Assembly: GCA_046349975.1 (NCBI GenBank) | Contig: JAXMBH010000011.1 | Location: 119,227-183,226, forward strand | From: JABDGM01 sp046349975 | GTDB taxonomy: Bacteria > Planctomycetota > Planctomycetia > Pirellulales > Lacipirellulaceae | Reading direction: 5' to 3' | Length of the DNA: 64,000 nucleotides | Shown here: positions 1 to 9,641 of the stretch, piece after piece | Position numbering within the stretch: the first letter of the stretch is position 1 | Layout: the number at the start of each line of letters is the position of its first letter | Program-made: the position numbers and the translations under genes | The notes under the pieces: generated by a model | The model's input: only the letters and a program-made list of their open reading frames with translations | Told to the model about the DNA's origin: nothing | Database searches by the model: none

Positions 1-7
1 CAAGGCA

Positions 8-2405
8 TTGGCAATGCGCACGCCGACGGAGTTGGAAAACGAGGTCGCGAAGCGCACCTCCGATCTATGCGAAGTCAATGCTTCGCTGCAACGCGAAGTT
101 CAGGAGCGGTCGAAGGCTGAACGACAGTTGCGAGAACAGCGAGAGTGGTTCGAGGTGATTCTAAGGAGCATCGGCGAAGGCATTATAGCGACCGATGTGG
201 ATGGGCACGTTACTTTTGTAAATCCAGCCGCCGAGTTGTTGACCGGGCACTCCGCAGCCGATTCAATCGGGCAGTTGTTGGAACGTGTATTTCAAGCGCG
301 GAGTGTATCGGGTCATGCAAACAAATCGCACGATGATGATAGCACAAACGAGACGGTCGCGAATCTATCCTCGAGTCACAAGCTTCTAACGTCAAAGGAT
401 GGCGTGAACCGCGTGGTGGAGTGTACAAAAACTCCAATCCAGATCGATGGCAGCTCTTTCGCAGGAACTGTGCTAACCTTCCGCGATGTCGCTGAGCGCA
501 TTGAAGCGGAGCAAGCGCTGCGAGAGAGCAGTCGTCGGTTCGAGGACACCGTGAACGCCATCAGCGATCTCTTCGTGGCCTTTGATCGTGACTGGAACTA
601 CACGTATATAAACCGAAAGGCAGCCGCCTTCACTGGCCACGAGCCTGAAGAACTGGTCGGCAGGAATATTTGGGAGTTGTTTCCCGAGGCGATTGGGAGC
701 CCGCTTTATAATGAGATCACCGCAGCCGCTGCGACGCAGAAGATTTGCCAATTCGAAGCTTGCTACCAGAACCAACGCTGGTACGAGCATCGCGCCTATC
801 CACATGCCGGCGGCCTGTCTTTGTTTTCCTCTGACATCACTCCAAAGAAGCAGTCGGAAGAGATCTTGCGGCTGCGTGATCGTGCGATTAACGCGGCGAG
901 TCAAGGGATCCTCATTGTTGATGCGGTTCGCGAAGACTATCCGATTATCTATGCCAGCCCAGGTTTCGCGCGGATTACGGGTTATTCAACCGATGAGGTC
1001 ATCGGGCGCAATTGCCGCTTTCTGCAGGGGACCGAGACGGATGCGGCTGCCGTCCAACGCATTAAAGACGCGATTTACGCTGGGGAAGGTTGCACTGTCG
1101 AGTTGCTCAACTATCGGAAGGATGGCCGGCCGTTTTGGAACGAACTGTCGATCTCGCCAGTACTCGACGATAGTGGGAAATTGACGCACTTCATCGGAGT
1201 ACAGGCCGACGTGAGCGCTCGCCGCGAACTCAGGGAACAGCTGCGACTTGCTCAGCGAATGGAGTCGGTCGGGCGGCTGGCAGGCGGGATCGCGCACGAT
1301 TTCAACAACATGCTGACAGTTATCAACGGCTGCACCGATCTGGTTCTGAAGACATTGCCGCCGAACCATCCATCAGTGGCCTTGCTTAAAGAAGTGGAAA
1401 ACGCAGGTGACCGCGCTGCGAGTTTGACGCGTCAGCTGTTAGCGTTCAGCCGCCAGCAATTGGTCTCGCCGCAACGCTTGGACCTGAACGAGGTGGTCGC
1501 GGAAACCGAAACAATACTGCGCCGACTCATCGGCGAAGATGTTGAGCTATTTGTCGATTTACAGCCGGGCGGCTTAATAATTCACTCCGATCGCAGTCAG
1601 ATCGAACAGGTGCTCGTAAACTTGGCCGTCAACGCACGCGATGCAATGCCCTTCGGTGGTCAACTTACAATTTCGACCATGACGCTGCAAGCACACGCAT
1701 CGGCAGACAACAGGGCGGAGAATCGCACTCGCCAATACGCTGTATTGTCGGTTGCCGATACTGGCTGCGGATTCGATGCGACTACAAAGGACCGAATCTT
1801 TGAACCGTTCTTCACCACCAAGCCGAAAGGCAAAGGGACAGGTCTGGGCCTGCCAGTGGTTCACGGCATCGTGACCCAAGCCGGTGGATATATCGAGGTA
1901 GTCAGCAAGCCAACGCAAGGAACTGTATTTAGAATTCATCTTCCGTTGAGCATCGACGCGCATCAGCCCCCAATGGCTCGCGAGACTAAGATCGCCGATA
2001 GGGAACTGGCATTGGGTACCGAAACGATTCTGGTAGCTGAAGATCAGGCTGGCGTTCGGCAGTTCATCCGCGTGGTCCTTTCCCAATGCGGGTACGAAGT
2101 CTTGGAAGCATCGGATGGTATCGTTGCGATGAAATGCGCAGCGGCCCACCCAACACCAATTCATCTCCTAATAACGGACGTCGTCATGCCGGGTACAAGT
2201 GGCCGTGAAGTTGGCTCGTCTGTTTCGCATACAGCACCCCGCGGCAGCTGTTCTATTCATTTCTGGCCACACAGATGACGCCGTTGTGCGCAACGGGATT
2301 CTGCATGATGATGTCGAATTCCTTGCAAAACCGTTCAGCGCTGCGTCACTCGCCGGCAAAGTGCGTGAAGTGCTGCAATCGCTACATAAACAGCGAAGCT
2401 CATAA
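8..2405 (+). CDS. LOV/PAS hybrid histidine kinase with receiver domain (5' partial, frameshifted near 2210)
   Basis: Sensor kinase, probably a blue-light receptor. The frame is open to the left edge of the window, so the true start is probably outside; the first start codon seen is TTG at 8. In order: a coiled coil (about residues 8-45), two PAS domains (about 46-170 and 176-280), then a PAS domain with the LOV signature GRNCRFLQG (Cys336 is the expected flavin-adduct cysteine) and NYRKDGRPFWN. A HisKA phosphoacceptor follows (GGIAHDFNN, His430), then an HATPase with GTGLGLPVVHG and a receiver (LLITDVVMPG, Asp724). The receiver frame ends early at 2278, but its remainder (VLFISGHTDDAVV, FLAKPF) continues in the next frame to 2405. 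Removing one G at about 2210 joins the halves as GRELARLF and gives 798 codons, so this is a one-base insertion or a sequencing error. No output domain follows. Confidence 0.88.
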
Positions 2406-2872
2406 GGTGGCGGTGTACGCGCCAATTTGTTCGCGACGAGGGTTCCTGTCAGTTGGCAACTGACCAAGCGGGCCCGGTAAGTCACCCCGACAAGAATCAG
2501 TGCCAGTGTGCTGCGCTCGCTGCAAACACTCGGGCGCGAACGCAATCGTAGTGTCATCGTCCACGCTTGCCGGCGCCTCGGTTTGTGCAATTCGATAACT
2601 CTAGATTACGCCAACCGCAGCGACTACGCCGCGAACTCCGGTCCCGTCTGTTGCGAATCGCCCATCGGCGATTTGGGGCAAAGGCCGAGAAGTCTCATCG
2701 ATGCCAAGGTGTGCACAGCCAGCCATACCTGGTAAGCCATCAACCGGAGTTTCGCTTCTCAAGGTTGCTGGCAGCAGCACGATAACCGGCGTGTCCTAGC
2801 GCTATTGGCCCGCGCACGTATCGCTCTGCTGTTAGTGTGTGAGCGCACGCTCAATGCCTAAGCTTGCGCCGG
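2406..2872. other. intergenic, no gene seen
   Basis: 467 bases between the kinase and the convergent DUF4832 gene. Short open frames occur on both strands, but none has a convincing ribosome binding site or a recognisable protein. No clear hairpin followed by a T-run was found for either flanking gene. Confidence 0.5.
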
Positions 2873-4288
2873 CTAGGGTGCACGAAACTCACCCAGCGTG
2901 AGCCAGCCCGGTGCGTCTGCGTCCTGCGTTTTGTTGGCGAATCGCACTGGCCTTCCTGTCGGCATGGTATTGGGCACCCGCACGGCAAGTTGGTACACAC
3001 CAGCCTCGATTCCATGCACATCGAGCGCTTCCCCCCAAACTCTTGCTGGTTCGCCAGGCAGCAGCCCAGATAGCTTGCCAGTTCCCTTCCATATCCGCAC
3101 GCATTTGCCCCCCGCAATCAGCGAAAATTCATTCAACCAGTCGTAATAGAATGGCGCGACACCGCGGTTCTCCAATTCCGCGGCTACCCGCAACTGGCCC
3201 TCGACTGTTGGCCCGATCGTCACGGCGCGAACATGAAACTCATAGCCCATCCGCCGCACCTCTTCTTCCGCCCGCTGCCAGCGCTCGGGAGATACGTTCG
3301 CTGTAAACATGCCGCTGTCCATGAGCCAAGTCGCATGCGTCTCTTCGACGCATCGCCGAAAATCCTGCACCGCGGTCACGCCCGGTTGTCTATCGAATAC
3401 GTGTCCCCAGGCCTCCGGACGAATTTCGCCGCCGATCGGCCGCGTCTTCCATTTGTCCAGCGCCTGCGGTCCGGCCGCTCTTAGAGCGGTCATGAAGAAC
3501 CATTTGTCACTTTTTCGGCCAGTATCAAGTGTGGCCCAGGCAAACGAATCGTCATGGTAGCCAAACCGACGGTTGGCGTTCGGAGCATTCGCACTGCTCG
3601 TCGCAGCCGCCGGATATCGCAATAGAATTGGCGTGATGTGGAATGCCGCTTCGTATGCATCCATGACCTCAAGTTGCACTTCTTTGCTCGCGAAGAGCTC
3701 GGTCTTCGGATGTGTATGCCATTCGCCCCACTTTCCCAAGAGCCCTGCGGTAATGAAACCGAGCCGCGGATCACCGTCGTAACGTTGTCCAAGAGCAGCG
3801 ATGAAATCTCTCAATACGCCGCGCAACCTCCCGTCGCTGTAGTCGGGAGTGATATTTTCCATCGACCGATGATCGTCCTGATCCAAATACTTGTGGATCC
3901 GCAGGCCATCTTCAATCAGGAAGCGAGGTATGCCGTCCGTACGTCCTGGGAACTCAACAAAGATGCGGAACACGACCTGATGACCTCGTGCGGCACACTT
4001 TTCAAGCAGCCTGTCGAGCGCCGTCCAGTCGTATCGATCGCGTGCCGTTACGATTTCCGAAAGCGGCAGATAGTTAAACTCTAAACTATGTGGAAAACCG
4101 TCATGTCGCCCGTGAGCATACGGAACAAGACCTTTGAGTGGATTGTCCGCGGGCGCCGGCGCGTACTCAAGAGTGTGAGTCACCGGCCCGGTGGCGTAAG
4201 TTGGGCACAAGCCGCAGCCCATCAGCAACAAGCCAATGATGATCCGACGTGAGACGAAGACGACGATCGTCAACGGCAAAACGTTCAT
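2873..4288 (-). CDS. DUF4832-type secreted protein
   Basis: 471 residues with a hydrophobic N-terminal segment (about residues 5-30, ending CPTYATG) that looks like a signal peptide. The mature start, with NPLKGLVPYAHG near residue 50, followed by a TIM-barrel-like region (HQVVFRIFVEF, GFITAGLLGKWGEWHTH) and a C-terminal beta-rich part (ELENRGVAPFYYDWLNEFSLI), is the pattern of DUF4874/DUF4832 proteins. These are uncharacterised and resemble glycoside hydrolases. The substrate cannot be deduced. No Shine-Dalgarno sequence is obvious before the ATG. The gene stands alone, convergent with the kinase and beside a tRNA gene. The family call is fairly secure; enzymatic activity is only an inference. 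Confidence 0.8.
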   Translation of the reverse strand: MNVLPLTIVVFVSRRIIIGLLLMGCGLCPTYATGPVTHTLEYAPAPADNPLKGLVPYAHGRHDGFPHSLEFNYLPLSEIVTARDRYDWTALDRLLEKCAARGHQVVFRIFVEFPGRTDGIPRFLIEDGLRIHKYLDQDDHRSMENITPDYSDGRLRGVLRDFIAALGQRYDGDPRLGFITAGLLGKWGEWHTHPKTELFASKEVQLEVMDAYEAAFHITPILLRYPAAATSSANAPNANRRFGYHDDSFAWATLDTGRKSDKWFFMTALRAAGPQALDKWKTRPIGGEIRPEAWGHVFDRQPGVTAVQDFRRCVEETHATWLMDSGMFTANVSPERWQRAEEEVRRMGYEFHVRAVTIGPTVEGQLRVAAELENRGVAPFYYDWLNEFSLIAGGKCVRIWKGTGKLSGLLPGEPARVWGEALDVHGIEAGVYQLAVRVPNTMPTGRPVRFANKTQDADAPGWLTLGEFRAP

Positions 4289-4443
4289 TACAGCAAGAAA
4301 TCGCTCTCTAACAGGCGTCCGGAGTGCAGATGCCTCTAGGGATTAAACTCGTCACCGAAATAAAAAGATTTCCGCCCCCCCAAAAAATCCGCAACAGCCC
4401 GCACATGCCTGAACATGCACATGCGAGCTGCATTCTCACACAG

Positions 4444-4526
4444 CGGAGGGCACGGGACTCGAACCCGCAACCGGTTGCCCGGCACCACATTTCCAGTGTG
4501 GCCGCTAGCCAATTCGCTTACCCTCC
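4444..4526 (-). tRNA. tRNA-Ser(GGA)
   Basis: The reverse complement folds as a class II tRNA. The acceptor stem is GGAGGGT/GCCCTCC, and the D-arm contains GCGAATTGGCTAGC. The anticodon stem CCACA/TGTGG encloses loop CTGGAAA (anticodon GGA, reading UCC/UCU). It has a long variable arm (CCGG/CCGG) and a T-arm with GGTTCGAGTCCC. The discriminator base is G, as expected for serine tRNA. CCA is not encoded. Confidence 0.97.
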
Positions 4527-4793
4527 GAATTGCTTGTTAAGCATTTATCGTATCAGCATTTGCGCCCGTATCAACCGCTGTTCTTCTGTTCGTTTGCCGT
4601 TGAGGGCATCGGTTTACAAAATGTCCACACCCAGCAGTCGTGCCGCTACTCAACAAATTGCAACAGATAGCAGCGTGGCGTTGCGTCCGAATCTGTGGAT
4701 GGTCGGTCGCCGCGTGCTATTTCGGTTGTCCACACTCGATTGGCCGAACGTTTGCAGCAGGTCTCTGACCACAAATCGACGAGATGCGGCCAG

Positions 4794-4827
4794 AAAAAAG
4801 AGCCCGGCGACATCCGCCGCCGAGCTC
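4794..4827 (-). terminator. intrinsic terminator after the VWA gene
   Basis: On the minus strand a 10-bp stem (GAGCTCGGCG paired with CGCCGGGCTC, one G-T pair) with an 8-base loop is followed at once by six Ts. It lies 42 bases past the stop codon of the VWA gene at 4869. The rest of the 342-base gap from the tRNA to 4868 holds no recognised gene. Confidence 0.8.
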
Positions 4828-4868
4828 GGTGTGGTTCGCTCGATTGGTTTTTTGTGCGTCGCGACGCC

Positions 4869-6077
4869 TCATGGATTCGGCGACGTTTCGTAGCCACTCT
4901 TCGTCAATTGATTGCGAATCGTATTCACCGCCGCCGCACCGAAGGTGGAGTTCGCGTTACTCGCGAGGCGGGATTGCTCTTTTGCGAGATAGGCCTCCCG
5001 CTCGGCACCAAGTTCATTGATTCGCTTCTGGATGGCCGCGCGTTGCGTGGCCAATTGCTGAACGTATGCCCCACGCTCTTCCGGTTTCAGCTGCTTGACA
5101 GTCGCTGGCAAGTCGTCGTCGTTAATCTTCGCCAGGATCTCATGGTCTTCGCTGAACGTGTCGACGAGATCGCGATTGCGGTTGCTGTAGACAGAGTTCG
5201 CCTTCGCCACGGCCCGGCTACTCGCCGCTGAAGCACTTGTGTTTTGAGCATTCATGTCTTGAGCGGCTTGATTCGCTGCATATCGCCCACGATCCTCTGC
5301 CTTGCCGTACCAGAGGTACGTTCGATTGAGCTCGGCATTCAACTGAATGATGATCTTATCCTGTGGGCAATCGATGTTCACGACCGCTTGGTCCTGATCG
5401 ATATTTAGGGATTCGCCTTCGGCAAGCTTAGCGCCCTCGCGCCAGCCGCCTTGAATTCCGTCTTGGCTGCCGCCGCAATGTATCGTGTTGACGACAACGC
5501 CTTTGTCGATTGCTTGTCTGCAGGCAACGTGAAAGTCGACCGGCCCCTGCGTGAACTCCTCGTTGCCGGCAATGAAAATCGCCTTGTAGCTTCCCGGCTC
5601 TCTCGACCAATCAAGACGCTTAACCGCCTCCTGAATCACTTGGCCGCAATACTCGTCGCCACCGCTAGTTGTGAGGCCGAAGAGCGATTCGGAAAGTCTG
5701 TCCAAATCGTCTATCAGCGGCACAACTTGCCGAATGTATCCCTCGCTCGCGGGCAGTCGCGTGTTGCCGTATTCGAACAGCGCCACTCGCAGCACGGGTG
5801 TCTGGCCGTTCTTCCTGGCTTTGGCGAATTGTTGCACGATCGTCCACAGCTGATTCTTCGCCTGGCCGATAAGGCCGTCCATCGAGTTCGAGGTGTCGAG
5901 CAGAATTGCTATATCCACTGACGAGCGCTTGCCGGAAAACGGGCTTTTGGTGGGTTCAACCGTTTTGGAAGCGCCTTTTTCCACCCGGATGACAACTCTC
6001 GCGTCATCCGCCACACTAATGACCGACACGGCGGTCGCAACGAACGCCGCAGCAGCGAAACCGATTCTCTGTAACAT
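4869..6077 (-). CDS. von Willebrand factor A domain protein, exported
   Basis: 402 residues from the ATG at 6077, chosen because AAAGGAG lies 8 bases upstream and the product then opens with a signal peptide (MLQRIGFAAAAFVATAVSV, ending near VADD). A VWA domain spans about residues 55-250, with a complete MIDAS motif DTSNSM (Asp61, Ser63, Ser65) and GGDEYCG supplying the conserved downstream acidic site. The C-terminal third is charged and probably helical (LKPEERGAYVQQLATQRAAIQKRINELGAERE), like a coiled coil. VWA domains bind metal and mediate protein contacts; the partner is unknown. The gene is monocistronic and ends in a clear intrinsic terminator. Homologues with this arrangement often occur beside other surface proteins, but nothing here shows a specific role. 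Confidence 0.85.
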   Translation of the reverse strand: MLQRIGFAAAAFVATAVSVISVADDARVVIRVEKGASKTVEPTKSPFSGKRSSVDIAILLDTSNSMDGLIGQAKNQLWTIVQQFAKARKNGQTPVLRVALFEYGNTRLPASEGYIRQVVPLIDDLDRLSESLFGLTTSGGDEYCGQVIQEAVKRLDWSREPGSYKAIFIAGNEEFTQGPVDFHVACRQAIDKGVVVNTIHCGGSQDGIQGGWREGAKLAEGESLNIDQDQAVVNIDCPQDKIIIQLNAELNRTYLWYGKAEDRGRYAANQAAQDMNAQNTSASAASSRAVAKANSVYSNRNRDLVDTFSEDHEILAKINDDDLPATVKQLKPEERGAYVQQLATQRAAIQKRINELGAEREAYLAKEQSRLASNANSTFGAAAVNTIRNQLTKSGYETSPNP

Positions 6078-6337
6078 AGCGACTCCTTTAACGTGAGGAA
6101 TGGGGTTACGGAATCCGCCGAGTTGCAAACTGAACTGGCTAAAACATTGCGCGGATCCAAATAGAGCTCAAATGCGGCGCCACATTCGGCTCGCTTAATT
6201 GTTGGACGCTTCCTAGCCTCGCAACAATGCGGGCGTTACATCACCGTTACAACGATGCCCGCGGCGAAAGCGACTTAGCACATCCTGCCGGTCCGCTCGC
6301 GCTGTCAGCAGGCACTTACTCAAAACCTTGAAAGCAA

Positions 6338-7399
<1,062 letters not shown>

Positions 7400-7416
7400 G
7401 CGGTTGCATCAAGCGA

Positions 7417-8745
7417 TCAGTCAATCGCCGGCGCGCCCTGAATCAGCTTGATGAACTCGTTGTTCGACTTAAACTTGTTGAGTTTTGTCGTCAACTGTTC
7501 CATCGCGTCGACATGATGCATCGACGATAACGTGCGGCGTAGCATTGTCACCGCATGCAGCGCTTCGGGCGGCAGCAGCTTCTCTTCGCGACGCGTACCT
7601 GATTGCTCGATATCGATCGCCGGCCAAACACGCCGATCGGCCAGCTTGCGATCGAGCACAAGCTCCATGTTGCCAGTGCCCTTGAACTCCTGGAAAATCA
7701 GGTCGTCCATGCGGCTGCCGGTGTCGATCAGTGCGGTGCCCACCACGGTGAGCGAGCCACCCTCCTCGAACGCCCGCGCCGTGGCGAAGAGCTTCTTCGG
7801 AATGTCCATCGCTTTGATGTCCACGCCGCCGCTCATCGTGCGGCCGGTATTGCCGACCCACTTGTTGAATGCCCGCGCCAGTCGCGTGATCGAGTCCAGC
7901 AGCATGAACACGTCCTTGCCCATCTCGGCGAGGCGCTTGCAACGCTCAACCGTCAACTGCGAAAGACGCACATGGCTTTCGACATCGCGATCGAGGCTGC
8001 TCGCGAAGACCTCGCCCTTGATGATCCGCTGCATGTCCGTCACTTCTTCCGGCCGTTCATCGACGAGCAGCACGATCATCACGACATCGGGATAGTTCGT
8101 CGTGATCGCGTTGCTGATCTGTTGGATCATGATCGTCTTGCCCGTACGTGGCGGGGCAACGATCAACGCGCGCTGGCCTTTGCCAAGCGGCGTGAGCAGG
8201 TCCATCACGCGAGTCGTGATCGGCATCTGACCGGTTTCGAGTTGGAACCACTCTTCGGGATTGATCGGCGTGAGGTCGTCGAACGACTTCACCTTCGTGT
8301 AGTCTTCGGGCGACATCCCGTCGACATCGAGCAGCTCCTTCAGCCGCGGGCCTTGGCCACGCCGCTGGCGCTGCACCATGCCGCTCAGCAGCACGCCTTC
8401 ACGCAAGCGGAATTTTTCGATCATCGTGCCGGGCACGAATGGATCAGTGCGTTCGCGCGTGAAATTGGTCGCCGGGTTACGCAGGAAGCCGTAACCATTG
8501 GGGTGCATTTCGAGCACCCCGGAACCGGGCACCAGGGGCAATGCCTCGCCATTGTCCGGCCCATCGAACTCCTGGCGATCCTGCTGCCGGTCGCCCTGGT
8601 TGTTGTAACGCCGGCGACCGCCGCGATTGCGTCGATTTCCGCCGCCGCCTCCCCCGGCATTCCCCCGATTGTATCCGTTCTGGCGATTGTCTCGGTAACG
8701 TCCGCCGCCGCCACCCCCGCCGCCCCGACGCTGTTTCTTGGCCAT
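7417..8745 (-). CDS. rho: transcription termination factor Rho with Gly/Arg-rich N-terminus
   Basis: RNA-dependent ATPase hexamer that terminates untranslated transcripts. The ATG at 8745 is preferred over an in-frame TTG at 8754, because AAAAGG sits 10 bases before the ATG but directly against the TTG; this gives 442 residues. The first ~60 residues are an Arg/Gly/Asn-rich disordered stretch (RRGGGGGGGGRYRDNRQNG). A cold-shock-like RNA-binding domain follows (GVLEMHPNGYGFLRNP), then the ATPase with Walker A APPRTGKT, Walker B VIMIVLLVDERPEEVTDM, the Q-loop region LLDSITRLARAFN and TVVGTALIDTGSRMDD. The core is standard. The N-terminal extension is typical of high-GC bacteria and probably adds RNA affinity. 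Confidence 0.97.
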   Translation of the reverse strand: MAKKQRRGGGGGGGGRYRDNRQNGYNRGNAGGGGGGNRRNRGGRRRYNNQGDRQQDRQEFDGPDNGEALPLVPGSGVLEMHPNGYGFLRNPATNFTRERTDPFVPGTMIEKFRLREGVLLSGMVQRQRRGQGPRLKELLDVDGMSPEDYTKVKSFDDLTPINPEEWFQLETGQMPITTRVMDLLTPLGKGQRALIVAPPRTGKTIMIQQISNAITTNYPDVVMIVLLVDERPEEVTDMQRIIKGEVFASSLDRDVESHVRLSQLTVERCKRLAEMGKDVFMLLDSITRLARAFNKWVGNTGRTMSGGVDIKAMDIPKKLFATARAFEEGGSLTVVGTALIDTGSRMDDLIFQEFKGTGNMELVLDRKLADRRVWPAIDIEQSGTRREEKLLPPEALHAVTMLRRTLSSMHHVDAMEQLTTKLNKFKSNNEFIKLIQGAPAID

Positions 8746-9641
8746 CTGACTCAAACCTTTTACTTACCCAATTCAATTGAGAGAGACTCCCATCCGGGAG
8801 CTTGAACAGAACTCAGAATGTGAGGAATCGAATACGGCATGTGCCGCAGTAGAAGCTCAATCGCTGAACGAGAATGGCGTTTCGTTTCGCCGTAACGAAT
8901 TGTCGGCCGCGTGCGCCACCTCCGAGTGGCCACCGCAACGTGTATTCCTGATTGGTGAGGCGCGCAAGTCGAGCGCGAACGAAATTGGTGCTGCTTTCGT
9001 TTCCGCCGTGTTGCCGTCGCTCAATGCGAAGGACGTGCCACTGGCGACCATTCTTTAGCAGACAGTAAGCGTATATCTGCCGCGGAGTTTTGGCCCGGAT
9101 CGACCGAACAGACTTCGAAGACCCTTCGCCAAGATTCCGACGGATACCTCTGGCCCAAGACAATCCTGCGGGCGCCGAGGTGGCCCTTTGTTTGCCAGAC
9201 AGCGTTTTGAAGTTCGCTGCCGCAAGCCAAAGAGGGCATCTGGCAAACGGCCGAGCCGGGAACCGGGTCGGCCGACAGAATCCTGTCGAATTACCGACAG
9301 GACATCAACTCCTGCGTATTGTTCCCTATAAATCGGTTGCTGTCAAGCTGCGGATCAGCGCCACAATGGCAAAAAGTCCAAGAAATTGGCACTTTTGGCC
9401 CGCAATAGCTGGGTAAACCCATGTCCAGCTTATCGGACTAGCCTGCACGCCGCGGTGGCCGGACATCCCGCCTGCTTTGCTAGCTCGCTCGTGGTCCCCG
9501 ACTGGCTCATTCCAGTCCACAAAAACCGCAAAACCGGCAAAGTCTCCCGCCGCTCTGGTCGATAACGGAAACGATGGTGCGTCGACAGAGCGTGATTGCG
9601 CTCTCACGCGCCCGACTTATCCGAGGTCGAGGGCCGTTCTC
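8746..9641. other. intergenic, divergent promoter region of rho and the thioredoxin gene
   Basis: About 900 bases with no protein I can support on either strand. A perfect 7-bp inverted repeat (CCTGTCG-6 bases-CGACAGG) at 9282-9301 could be an operator, but nothing else ties it to a regulator. The long leader upstream of rho would fit autoregulation by termination within its own leader, as known in other bacteria; this is not shown by the sequence. Confidence 0.4.

Noticed and set aside
2168..2590. 140-codon minus-strand frame over the end of the kinase.
   Set aside because: Opposes the receiver domain sequence, which is clearly coding across the frameshift.
7603..8805. A 400-codon frame antisense to rho.
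   Set aside because: The minus strand encodes an unmistakable Rho with all ATPase motifs.
9282..9301. Perfect inverted repeat CCTGTCG-6-CGACAGG as an operator.
   Set aside because: Too short to be meaningful alone, no regulator gene nearby, and far from either start codon.
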